Of a DNA stretch of 32,505 nucleotides, positions 1 to 6,922 are shown piece by piece. Both the position numbers and the translations under genes were made by a program. Source of the stretch: an uncultured Moraxellaceae bacterium. Lineage in GTDB: Bacteria; Pseudomonadota; Gammaproteobacteria; Pseudomonadales; Moraxellaceae. Numbering within the stretch: position 1 is the first letter of the stretch; each line of letters begins with the position of its first letter. The DNA lies in contig CALEYY010000167.1 in NCBI GenBank assembly GCA_937928295.1, forward strand, positions 1 to 32,505, given 5' to 3'. The notes below the pieces were generated by a model. It was not told the origin of the DNA and did no database searches. It saw only the letters and a program-made list of their open reading frames with translations.

Positions 1-795
1 GTCCAGGTGCTGAAGGCCGAGGAGGAGCGTTTCGCCGAGACGCTCGAGAACGGCATGAAGGTGCTGGAGACGGCGCGGCAGGTCGGCCTGGGCCAGGCCG
101 ATGCCCGGCGCACCCAGGTCATCAGCTCCCTGCACCGCAGCTACACCACCCTGGAGCGCATGCAACCGGGCGACGGCCGCACCGACGATGCCGACTTGCT
201 GCAACTCGCTGAGCAGCTGAAAGAGCCGTCAGTGATTGCCGTGGGCGAGATCGGTCTGGACAAGTTTCTGCCTGAGCTGGCCGAGCCGGTGCACTGGGCG
301 CGACAAGTGGCGTTATTCGAAGCGCAGCTGGTATTGGCGCGTGAGCATGGCTTGCCAGTGATCATTCATGCCCGGCGCTGTCATGCCGACATCGTGCGTT
401 CGCTGCAGCGGGTCGGGCATGCTCAGGGTGGCATCGTGCATGCCTTTTCCGGCAGCGTGGAAGAGGCGCAGCAGTATCGGCGACTGGGTCTACATCTCGG
501 CCTCGGCGGGCCGCTGACCTGGCCGCAGGCCGCGCGTCTGCATCGGGTCGCGCGCGAGTTGCCGCTGGATGCCTTCGTGCTGGAAACCGACGCGCCCGAT
601 CTCGTGCCGTATGCCCACAGCACTCAGCATGGCGATGGCCGTCTGCGTCTGACCGGCGAGCGGGTGCGTAACAGCCCGGCGTATTTGCCCTCGGTGCTGA
701 CGCAATTTGCGGTCTTGCGTGATGAGCCCGAATCAGCGCTGGCGGCACAATTTTTTCGTAACACGGTAACGGCTTTGCGCTTGCAAGGTTTGTAG
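1..795 (+). CDS. TatD-family metal-dependent hydrolase, N-terminally chimeric and cut by the window edge
   Basis: The reading frame is open from base 1 to the TAG at 793-795. From about residue 75 it reads as a TatD/YjjV-type hydrolase. Visible metal-site and family motifs are VGEIGLD, VIIHARR, VHAFSGS, GLGGPLTWP and LETDAPD, which supply a Glu, two His and an Asp ligand. The usual opening of the family, with the HxH metal-binding motif, is missing. Instead the first ~23 residues (KAEEERFAETLENGMKVLE) look like the middle of alanyl-tRNA synthetase. Residues ~24-70 fit neither family well. The protein may therefore be an assembly chimera, a recombinant pseudogene or a real fusion. A functional TatD enzyme from this frame is doubtful because the first metal ligands are absent. 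The stop lies 21 bp before the patatin gene, so the two may be cotranscribed. Confidence 0.6.
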   Translation, partial: VQVLKAEEERFAETLENGMKVLETARQVGLGQADARRTQVISSLHRSYTTLERMQPGDGRTDDADLLQLAEQLKEPSVIAVGEIGLDKFLPELAEPVHWARQVALFEAQLVLAREHGLPVIIHARRCHADIVRSLQRVGHAQGGIVHAFSGSVEEAQQYRRLGLHLGLGGPLTWPQAARLHRVARELPLDAFVLETDAPDLVPYAHSTQHGDGRLRLTGERVRNSPAYLPSVLTQFAVLRDEPESALAAQFFRNTVTALRLQGL

Positions 796-816
796 CAATG
801 ACTTGAGGTGTGTTTC

Positions 817-1710
817 ATGAGGCATGGTTTGAAAAATGTGTTGGTCTTGGCCGCGTTGCTGCTCAGCGCCTGTCAGCAGGCTCCGGTTGCGCCCGTTGTG
901 CCCAAGCGCGAGCCGGTCGTGGCGCTGGTTCTGGGCGGTGGCGGGGCCAAAGGCTTCGCGCATATTGGTGTGATCAAGGTGCTGGAATCGCATGGCATCC
1001 GCCCGCAGCTCGTGGTTGGCACCAGTGCCGGCAGCTTCGTGGGTGGCCTTTATGCCAGCGGCCTTAGCCCGTTTGCGTTGCAGCAGCTGGCGCTGGGTTT
1101 GGAAGAGAGCGATGTGCGTGATCTGACCCTGAGCCGCCAGGGTTTCCTGCTCGGCCAGAAGTTGCAGGACTACATCAATGTGCAGGTGAAGCAGCAGCCG
1201 ATCCAGAACTTCCCGCTGCGTTTTGCGGCGGTCGCGACCGAGGCCGATACCGGTCGCAAGGTCGTATTCACGCGCGGCAATGCCGGCCAGGCCATCCGCG
1301 CATCGTGCAGTATTCCCAATGTGTTTGTGCCGGCCACCATTGCCGGCAAGGAATATGTTGATGGCGGTCTGGTCAGCCCGATTCCGGTCGAGACGGCGCG
1401 TGATCTTGGCGCTGATTTGGTCATCGCCGTGGATATTTCGGCGCGACCGGTGGCTGGCCAAACGCGCTCGGCTTGGGCTTTGCTGGATCAGACCATCAAC
1501 ATCATGGGTCAGCAGGCGATCAACCGCGAGTTGCCGATGGCGGATGTGGTGATCAAGCCGCAGGTGCTGGGCGTGGGCACGCTGGAGCTGGAGAGCAAAC
1601 ATCGGAGTCTGCTTGAGGGCGAGCGTGCGGCGCAGGCCATGCTGCCGGCCATTCTCGCGGCTATCGCCAAAAAGCGTAGCGAGCTTAATCCCTTGCCGCT
1701 GCTCAAATAG
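817..1710 (+). CDS. Patatin-like phospholipase, predicted lipoprotein (RssA/NTE-type)
   Basis: This is a predicted lipid acyl hydrolase of 297 aa with a Ser-Asp catalytic dyad. The N-terminus is a lipoprotein signal with lipobox LSAC, so Cys19 would be lipidated and the protein anchored in the envelope. The patatin domain starts at about residue 33. It shows the glycine-rich oxyanion loop GGGGAKG (residues 40-46), the nucleophile elbow GTSAG (Ser70) and the DGG motif (Asp182) in YVDGGLVSP. I chose ATG 817 rather than the in-frame GTG at 808. A GAGG-type ribosome site lies about 8 bp upstream, and the basic residues and hydrophobic core of the signal directly follow this Met. The substrate is not visible; phospholipid or lysophospholipid is the family expectation. 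Confidence 0.88.
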   Translation: MRHGLKNVLVLAALLLSACQQAPVAPVVPKREPVVALVLGGGGAKGFAHIGVIKVLESHGIRPQLVVGTSAGSFVGGLYASGLSPFALQQLALGLEESDVRDLTLSRQGFLLGQKLQDYINVQVKQQPIQNFPLRFAAVATEADTGRKVVFTRGNAGQAIRASCSIPNVFVPATIAGKEYVDGGLVSPIPVETARDLGADLVIAVDISARPVAGQTRSAWALLDQTINIMGQQAINRELPMADVVIKPQVLGVGTLELESKHRSLLEGERAAQAMLPAILAAIAKKRSELNPLPLLK

Positions 1711-1712
1711 CC

Positions 1713-1735
1713 GCTGGCCAAGTAATCAGGCCAGC
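1713..1735. terminator. Hairpin between convergent genes, possible weak terminator
   Basis: A perfect 7-bp stem, GCTGGCC paired with GGCCAGC, closes a 9-nt loop. It sits between the patatin stop and the stop of the convergent glutamate-synthase-like gene. No T-tract follows on either strand, so intrinsic termination is uncertain. Confidence 0.3.
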
Positions 1736-1741
1736 AGGCGC

Positions 1742-3376
1742 TCAGCTCACGGCTGCGCTCAGCTCCGGTGAGAAACTCTCGGCCACGGCCCTGTCCCAGA
1801 ACATTCGGTACACCGGGTGTTCAGCCTTGCCATGCAGCAGATCGCCTGGCTCCAGGTATTTGATCAGCGCCGACACCAGCGCCACCTCATTGACGGAAAC
1901 ACGCCGCACGAGATGATGCGGCCGCAGCTGATTCGGGTGGCTCAGGCCGGCCGCCCCGGTGATTTCGCCCAGCGCCTTCATGGTGTTGTGGTGAAAGTGA
2001 TAGACGCGATTGCCTTTGTCGGCCGGGTCTAGCGCGCGCTGACGCAACCAGCTTTGCGTGGCCACGCCGGTCGGACAGCGGCCGGTATGGCAGGTCTGCG
2101 CCATCAGGCAGCCCAGCGCAAACATGAAGCCGCGCCCCGAGTTGCACCAGTCGGCACCAATCGCCAGCGTGCGGGCAATATCGAACGCCGAGACGATTTT
2201 CCCCGCCGCCCCGATCTTGATGCGATCGCGCAGATTCAGCCCGACCAGCGTGTTGTGCACCAGCGTCAGACCCTCATGCATGGGCGTGCCGATGTGATCG
2301 GTGAACTCCACCGGCGCGGCTGCCGTGCCGCCCTCAGCGCCATCCACCACAATGTAGTCGGGCGTGATGCCGGTCTTCAGCATGGCCTTGCAGATGGCGA
2401 AGAACTCCCAGGGATGGCCAATGCAGAGCTTGAAGCCCACCGGCTTGCCGCCCGACAGCTCACGCAGCCTGGCGATGAACTCCATAAGCTCGATGGGCGT
2501 GCTGAAAGCCGAGTGACTGGCCGGCGAGATGCAATCTTCGCCTGCGGGTACGCCGCGCGCAGCAGCAATTTCCGCCGTCACCTTGGCGGCCGGCAAAATG
2601 CCGCCATGCCCCGGCTTCGCGCCTTGGCTGAGCTTGATTTCAATCATGCGCACTTGCGGCAGGCAGGCATTTTCGGCAAACCGCTCGGGGTTGAAGCTGC
2701 CATCCGGGTGACGACAGCCGAAGTAGCCACTGCCGATCTCCCAGATCAGATCGCCGCCATGCTCGCGATGGTATTGGCTGATCGAGCCCTCGCCGGTGTC
2801 GTGCGCGAAACCGCCGAGCTTCGCGCCCTTGTTAAGCGCCAGAATGGCATTGGCCGACAGCGCACCAAAGCTCATCGCTGAAATGTTGTAGAGCGAGAGC
2901 GCATAGGGCTGCTGACATTGGCCCTCACCAATCATCACGCGAAAATCATTGTCTTTGATCTTGACCGAGGCGATGGAGTGGTTGATCCACTCATAGGAGT
3001 CGCCATAGACATCGATCAGCGTGCCATAGGCTTTTTTGTCGACGACATTTTTGGCGCGCTGATAGACCAAGGAGCGCTGTGCCCGTGAGAACGGAATGGA
3101 TTCGGTGTCGGACTCGAGAAAGTACTGGCGTATCTCTGGCCGTATCGACTCAAAGAGAAAGCGGAAGTGCGCCAGGATGGGGTAGTTGCGGCGTACCGCC
3201 TGCGATTTTTGCAGGTAGTCCCACAGGCCCAGCGCTGTCAGTGCCGCGCAAATCAGTAGTGGCGTGGTCGCAATCAGCGGATGCGTCCACCACAGAATCA
3301 GCGATGCCACGAAGCCGATGCCGCTGGCCAGCCAGGCAAAATAGCGAAAGGGAATGAGGTTGCGGATCACGCGCAT
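1742..3376 (-). CDS. Membrane-anchored FMN-binding glutamate-synthase-family protein
   Basis: This 544-aa protein carries the FMN-binding, glutamate-forming barrel of the glutamate synthase large subunit but lacks the N-terminal glutaminase domain. Two hydrophobic segments near residues 10-50 precede the barrel. The barrel shows the NISAMSFGALS region, GHGGILPAAKV, the substrate/FMN segment VDGAEGGTAAAP and the C-x5-C-x4-C pattern GCLMAQTCHTGRCPTGVATQ, which in glutamate synthase binds a 3Fe-4S cluster. Stand-alone homologues are common in proteobacteria, and their physiological reaction is not well settled. The start at 3376 has a GGGAG site ~10 bp upstream; an in-frame ATG at 3451 abuts a hairpin and looks less likely. 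It lies downstream of the thiolase gene on the same strand. Confidence 0.87.
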   Translation of the reverse strand: MRVIRNLIPFRYFAWLASGIGFVASLILWWTHPLIATTPLLICAALTALGLWDYLQKSQAVRRNYPILAHFRFLFESIRPEIRQYFLESDTESIPFSRAQRSLVYQRAKNVVDKKAYGTLIDVYGDSYEWINHSIASVKIKDNDFRVMIGEGQCQQPYALSLYNISAMSFGALSANAILALNKGAKLGGFAHDTGEGSISQYHREHGGDLIWEIGSGYFGCRHPDGSFNPERFAENACLPQVRMIEIKLSQGAKPGHGGILPAAKVTAEIAAARGVPAGEDCISPASHSAFSTPIELMEFIARLRELSGGKPVGFKLCIGHPWEFFAICKAMLKTGITPDYIVVDGAEGGTAAAPVEFTDHIGTPMHEGLTLVHNTLVGLNLRDRIKIGAAGKIVSAFDIARTLAIGADWCNSGRGFMFALGCLMAQTCHTGRCPTGVATQSWLRQRALDPADKGNRVYHFHHNTMKALGEITGAAGLSHPNQLRPHHLVRRVSVNEVALVSALIKYLEPGDLLHGKAEHPVYRMFWDRAVAESFSPELSAAVS

Positions 3377-3451
3377 GGCGATGGAGCTCCCTTGTGGACG
3401 GCGGTGAGCTGTCCTAGGGAAAACGCTAGCATGAATCTGGGGAAAGACCAT

Positions 3452-3478
3452 GACCGCTGAGGCGCTTGCTCAGCGGTC
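3452..3478 (-). terminator. Strong hairpin between thiolase and glutamate-synthase-like genes
   Basis: A perfect 10-bp stem (GACCGCTGAG with CTCAGCGGTC) and a 7-nt loop follow the thiolase stop on the minus strand. Only a poor T-rich stretch follows, so it may attenuate rather than fully stop transcription. The rest of 3377-3532 contains no gene that I can support. Confidence 0.4.
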
Positions 3479-3532
3479 TTGGTCGGTCAGTGCGCCGCGA
3501 GACGGCGTACTGTTACGCGATCAACGATGGGC

Positions 3533-4714
3533 TCAAATGATTTCCAGCGCCATCGCAACGGCCTCGCCGCCGCCGATGCAAAGGCCGGCCACACCACGGG
3601 TCTTGCCGTGCTGCTTCAGGGCGTGAATCAGCGTCAGGATGATGCGCGAGCCGGTCGAGCCGACCGGGTGGCCGAGCGCACAGGCACCACCGTAGACATT
3701 GACTTTGGCGTGCGGGATGTTGTGTTTCATCATCGCCGCCATGGTGACCATGGCGAAGGCTTCGTTGATCTCGAACAGATCCACCGAATCCGCGCTCCAG
3801 CCGGTCTTGGCAAACAGCGTGGCAAAAGCACCAATCGGCGCGATGGTGAATTCGCTGGGGTCTTGCGACTGAGTCGAGTGACCGACGATGCGTGCCAGCG
3901 GTTGCAGACCGAGTTCACGCGCCTTGCTTTCCTTCATCAGCACCAGTGCCGAGGCACCGTCGGAGATCGACGAAGCGTTAGCGGCCGTGATGGTGCCGTC
4001 TTTGGCGAAGGCGGGTTTCAGCGTCGGGATTTTTTCCGGGCTGGCGTTGCCGGGCTGCTCATCGGTATCGACCAGCATTTCGCCCTTGCGCGTGGTGACC
4101 GGCACGCCAACGATTTCAGCCTTGAAGTCGCCATTGGCAATAGCCGCATTGGCGCGACGCAGCGATTCCACCGCGAAGGCGTCCATGTCGGCACGGCCCA
4201 GGCCCAAGGTGGTGGCCATGTCTTGCGCGAACGAACCCATGAGGCGGCCGGTGCGGGCATCTTCCAGACCATCGAGGAACATGTGGTCCATGATCTGGCC
4301 GTGACCCATGCGGTAGCCGGCGCGGGCTTTCGGCAGGATGTACGGGGCGTTGCTCATCGACTCCATGCCGCCTGCGACCATGATGTCGTTGGTGCCGGCA
4401 GCGATCAGGTCATGTGCCAGCATGGTGGCTTTCATGCCCGAACCGCAGAGCTTGTTGATGGTGGTGGCGCCGGCAGCTGCCGGGATGCCGGCTTCCAGTG
4501 CGGATTGACGCGCCGGGCCTTGCTTCAGACCAGCAGGCAGCACGCAGCCCATGATCACTTCCTGCACCTGTTCCGGCTGCACGCCAGCGCGCTTCAGCGC
4601 TTCACGAATACTGATGGCACCGAGGGTGGTGGCTGTGACGCTGCTCAGGCTGCCCTGAAAACCGCCCATGGGGGTGCGTGCACCGTTAACAATTACGACA
4701 GGATCATGACTCAT
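3533..4714 (-). CDS. Acetyl-CoA C-acyltransferase (thiolase)
   Basis: This full-length 393-aa type II thiolase catalyses condensation of two acyl-CoAs or thiolytic cleavage of 3-ketoacyl-CoA. All catalytic elements are present: the acylated Cys90 in KLCGSGMKA, NEAFAMV, His349 in CALGHPVGSTG and the acid/base Cys379 in GLCIGGGEAVA near the C-terminus. The spacing matches acetoacetyl-CoA thiolases such as AtoB/PhaA, but the sequence alone does not separate a biosynthetic from a degradative role. ATG 4714 is preceded by GGAGAG. The gene begins 30 bp after the ychJ-like gene, so the two are probably one transcript. No phaB or phaC neighbour is seen, so a polyhydroxybutyrate role is not supported here. 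Confidence 0.93.
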   Translation of the reverse strand: MSHDPVVIVNGARTPMGGFQGSLSSVTATTLGAISIREALKRAGVQPEQVQEVIMGCVLPAGLKQGPARQSALEAGIPAAAGATTINKLCGSGMKATMLAHDLIAAGTNDIMVAGGMESMSNAPYILPKARAGYRMGHGQIMDHMFLDGLEDARTGRLMGSFAQDMATTLGLGRADMDAFAVESLRRANAAIANGDFKAEIVGVPVTTRKGEMLVDTDEQPGNASPEKIPTLKPAFAKDGTITAANASSISDGASALVLMKESKARELGLQPLARIVGHSTQSQDPSEFTIAPIGAFATLFAKTGWSADSVDLFEINEAFAMVTMAAMMKHNIPHAKVNVYGGACALGHPVGSTGSRIILTLIHALKQHGKTRGVAGLCIGGGEAVAMALEII

Positions 4715-4744
4715 GTTTCTCTCCGGTTGCCGGCTGGCAGCGCA

Positions 4745-5242
4745 TCAGGCGCCGCAGCACTTCTTGTATTTTTTGCCACTGCCGCACAGGCAGGGATCGT
4801 TACGACCAATCTTCACTTCATTGACGACTGGCTTGGGCTTTTCGGACGGACCGCTGTGCAGCACTTCGCCATCGCGAAACAGCCAGTTTTTGTCGCTGCG
4901 CAGGAAGCCTGATACTTCGTGATGGTGATGCTTGACGCCACCCATCTCGTAATGAGCCTTGAATTCTACCAGACCGCGCTTGTCTTGTTCGCCACCGGCT
5001 TCCACCTGAATGATTTCCAGGGCTTTCCAGTCGGCTTGTTCCGCCCAGGCGCGCATGGCGTCGAGGTCGCTGTTGTCGAGGCCGTCCTTGTGCGTGGAGG
5101 CAACGATGAAATCGATGTTGTGCTGCGTGTAGGCGGTGTAGCGTGCGCGCATCATCGCTTCAGCGCTAGGGGCCGGGTTGCCGGCAATGATGGGGGCGCA
5201 ACAGGTTTCGAGGGTAAGGCCGGAACCGCAAGGGCAAGACAT
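4745..5242 (-). CDS. YchJ/UPF0225-family SEC-C motif protein
   Basis: This 165-aa protein has a SEC-C zinc-binding motif at each end: CPCGSG with CC at residues ~3-15, and DPCLCGSGKKYKKCC at the C-terminus. An NTF2-like YchJ domain lies between them (MRARYTAYTQHNIDFIVAST, then FKAHYEMGG and SGFLRSDKNWLFRDGE). This is the known architecture of the E. coli YchJ family, whose function is not well established. SEC-C modules usually mediate protein or ribosome contacts, as in SecA. ATG 5242 has TTTGGAG upstream at good spacing. A longer frame runs upstream through the repeats of the next gene, but that part is an antisense Leu/Lys-rich artefact. A terminator lies just upstream, and the thiolase gene follows 30 bp downstream. 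Confidence 0.88.
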   Translation of the reverse strand: MSCPCGSGLTLETCCAPIIAGNPAPSAEAMMRARYTAYTQHNIDFIVASTHKDGLDNSDLDAMRAWAEQADWKALEIIQVEAGGEQDKRGLVEFKAHYEMGGVKHHHHEVSGFLRSDKNWLFRDGEVLHSGPSEKPKPVVNEVKIGRNDPCLCGSGKKYKKCCGA

Positions 5243-5266
5243 GAATTTCTCCAAAAGACGGGCATG

Positions 5267-5295
5267 AAAAAGGGGTGCCGAAGCACCCCTTTTTT
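5267..5295 (-). terminator. Rho-independent terminator after the small lipoprotein gene
   Basis: An 8-bp stem (AGGGGTGC with GCACCCCT) encloses a tetraloop that reads TTCG on the minus strand, closed by C-G as in stable cUUCGg loops. It is flanked by A-runs and T-runs, so it could act in both directions. It separates the lipoprotein transcript from ychJ, whose ribosome site begins close to the terminator. Confidence 0.85.
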
Positions 5296-5318
5296 GGCGA
5301 GGCCGAAGCCTCAGCTCA

Positions 5319-5537
5319 TTACTGAGCAGCCGGAGCCGGAGCAGCTTCAGCGGCCGGAGCAGCTTCAGCAGCCGGAGCAGCTTCAGCAGCCGGAGCTTCA
5401 ACCGGAGCAGCTTCAGCAGCCGGAGCAACTTCAGCAGCCGGAGCTTCAACAGCAGCAGCTTCTTCCTTCTTTGCGCAACCAGCGATGGTCAGAGCAGCGG
5501 CAACAGCGGCCATAACGGCAATTTTCTTGATCATCAT
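5319..5537 (-). CDS. Small Ala/Pro/Glu-repeat lipoprotein
   Basis: This 72-aa protein begins MMIKKIAVMAAVAAALTIAGC, a clear lipoprotein signal peptide with lipidation expected at Cys21. Residues CAKKEE follow, and then a low-complexity tail of AAEAAP/VEAPAAE repeats ends in PAPAAQ. No enzymatic domain is present. Such tails are extended and probably span the periplasm, but no function can be assigned. I chose the start at 5537 (alternative 5534) because AAGAGAGA lies just upstream and the signal peptide starts here. Its own terminator follows directly. Small lipoproteins of this type are often abundant, which would suit the strong terminator, but that is inference. Confidence 0.8.
   Translation of the reverse strand: MMIKKIAVMAAVAAALTIAGCAKKEEAAAVEAPAAEVAPAAEAAPVEAPAAEAAPAAEAAPAAEAAPAPAAQ
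5325..5460 (-). repeat. In-frame 18-bp tandem repeat in the lipoprotein gene
   Basis: The unit GGAGCAGCTTCAGCAGCC (plus-strand reading) recurs several times with small variations and shorter GGAGCTTCA forms. Each 18-bp unit encodes six residues of the AAEAAP type, so copy-number change keeps the frame and changes only tail length. Confidence 0.8.
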
Positions 5538-5638
5538 GATAAAATTCTCTCTTAGGTTGGACTGGACTAGTCTGTTTCCAGCCTGATGCCAGCCAAGGTT
5601 CATTGCGGCGAACGCTTGCCCTCACATCAGACGCAAGC

Positions 5639-5647
5639 ATCTTAGCA
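5639..5647 (-). promoter_or_regulatory. Possible extended -10 promoter for the lipoprotein gene
   Basis: On the minus strand TGCTAAGAT gives an extended -10 element, about 100 bp before the lipoprotein start. No good -35 is visible at 17 bp, which extended -10 promoters can tolerate. Confidence 0.35.
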
Positions 5648-5673
5648 CTGGTTTTTTGACTTTGCATCCCGAT

Positions 5674-5686
5674 TTTGTCAGACAAA
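5674..5686. promoter_or_regulatory. Short palindrome TTTGTC-A-GACAAA, possible operator
   Basis: A perfect 6-bp inverted repeat around one base lies between the GGDEF-like gene and the lipoprotein gene, upstream of the proposed lipoprotein promoter. No regulator can be named. Confidence 0.3.
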
Positions 5687-5711
5687 GTCTGCCACTTGTC
5701 ATCACGACACC

Positions 5712-6818
5712 CTACTTTTCACTCAGCTGATGCCCAGTGCGCGTCTGCTCGGGGTCGCTATAGATGGCGCCGGACACGCCGATACGGCTGCGGCGTGCGC
5801 GCGCCATCGCTTCATCGAGATGATTGAGCAACTGATCCATGGCCATGGGCTCGCTGGGCAGCCAGGTCGCGCCGATATGCGCCGTGGCCGGGCTTTGCTG
5901 GCTGGCACGGGAGGCATGAAAGGTTTCCTGCAGATAGTGCGCAATCGGATCCGCCTGCTTGCTCGGGCAGTCGAGCAGCAGAAACACAAACTCCAGCGCA
6001 CTGTAGCGCACCAGAATATCGCTGCCGCGCAGGCGGGCGCGGGCAATCTCGGCAAATTCGCGGCATAGATCATCTTGCAGGACTGGGCCAGCTTCGCGCC
6101 CCGGCACCAGCCCTGTGGGCTCAATGACGATATAAAGCAGGGTCAGTGGCTGCTGTTGCCGATGCATCAGCGGCATCAGCAATTCTGCCGCTGAGTAAAG
6201 CGTGGGGCGATTGAAGAAGCCGGTTGTGTCATCTCTGCCAGGTGCGTTCAGGCTCGCATTCATATGCTGCCGCGCCAGCTGGGCGATGACCAGTACCAGC
6301 GACATCAGGATTAGACAGGCCAGACCTGCGGTGATGATTGCCGGCCATGCAAAGCGTATTTCACTGTGCGCGCGCCAGCCCACGGCAAGGGCCGCGATGC
6401 AGACAACGCTGAGCATCGACAGCCATTGTGCGCGTGCCTGCCAGCGTAGTGTGGCCAGACCGACCATCAGGACGCTGAGTGCGAGAGTCGGGAGGCTGGC
6501 CAGCGGGTCATTGCTCAACTGCCAGCCGAGCAGCAGCAAGTCCAGCCCGGTGATCATGGCGGATAGCCAGGTGCGTCGCTGCAGGCGCACCTCCAGCAGC
6601 GACAGCAGGCACTGCAGCACGGCGTAGCTGACAATGATCAGCAGGCTTTGCGTCAAGGGTGCGAGCAGGCCGCCTTGCCAGAGCAGGGTGTAGCTTGCCA
6701 GGCCGAGCGAGGTCACCAGACGCATGGCTCGCTGCTCGTTCACGGCCATCACGGATGGCACAAGGCGTGGATCGAGATATCCAAAGGTGTGACGCAGAGT
6801 GTCTGTTGAGGAGGTCAT
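5712..6818 (-). CDS. Membrane protein with degenerate GGDEF-like domain
   Basis: The N-terminal ~200 residues of this 368-aa protein hold about six hydrophobic segments joined by short loops. A GGDEF-like domain follows: it starts at DDTTGFFNRPTLYSAAELL, continues with LTLLYIVIEPTG and reaches ILVRYSALEFVFLLL. In active diguanylate cyclases that last place reads R-Y-G-G-D-E-F. Here the signature is S-A-L-E-F, so the Gly-Gly turn and the metal-binding acid are lost and c-di-GMP synthesis is unlikely. A sensory, GTP-binding or partner role is inference. ATG 6818 is chosen because the longer frame from 6929 would overlap the divergent ppc gene; its ribosome site is weak, so the start is uncertain. 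Confidence 0.72.
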   Translation of the reverse strand: MTSSTDTLRHTFGYLDPRLVPSVMAVNEQRAMRLVTSLGLASYTLLWQGGLLAPLTQSLLIIVSYAVLQCLLSLLEVRLQRRTWLSAMITGLDLLLLGWQLSNDPLASLPTLALSVLMVGLATLRWQARAQWLSMLSVVCIAALAVGWRAHSEIRFAWPAIITAGLACLILMSLVLVIAQLARQHMNASLNAPGRDDTTGFFNRPTLYSAAELLMPLMHRQQQPLTLLYIVIEPTGLVPGREAGPVLQDDLCREFAEIARARLRGSDILVRYSALEFVFLLLDCPSKQADPIAHYLQETFHASRASQQSPATAHIGATWLPSEPMAMDQLLNHLDEAMARARRSRIGVSGAIYSDPEQTRTGHQLSEK

Positions 6819-6884
6819 GCGGGTGTTAGTCTCAAGGCCAGCCGGGAAAAATGCGTGGCACAGCCGAAGGTTGATCCAAGCATG

Positions 6885-6890
6885 AGTATA
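6885..6890 (-). promoter_or_regulatory. Possible -10 element for the GGDEF-like gene
   Basis: The minus strand reads TATACT (5 of 6 to consensus) about 65 bp upstream of the 6818 start, in the divergent gap before ppc. The matching -35 is poor. Confidence 0.3.
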
Positions 6891-6922
6891 CCGATTTGCT
6901 ATCGATGCTGAAGGGAGTGGCA

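Noticed and set aside
3479..4912. 477-codon plus-strand frame over the thiolase gene
   Set aside because: It is the complement of an intact thiolase with all catalytic residues, and its product resembles no protein.
5243..5449. N-terminal extension of the YchJ-like frame with Leu/Lys/Arg repeats
   Set aside because: It is the out-of-frame reading of the 18-bp lipoprotein repeats and passes through a terminator; the conserved domain starts at 5242.
5675..5702. TTGTCAG and TTGTCAT as a third Pho box before the lipoprotein gene
   Set aside because: The copies are 21 bp apart, out of the 11-bp phase, with no matching middle unit.
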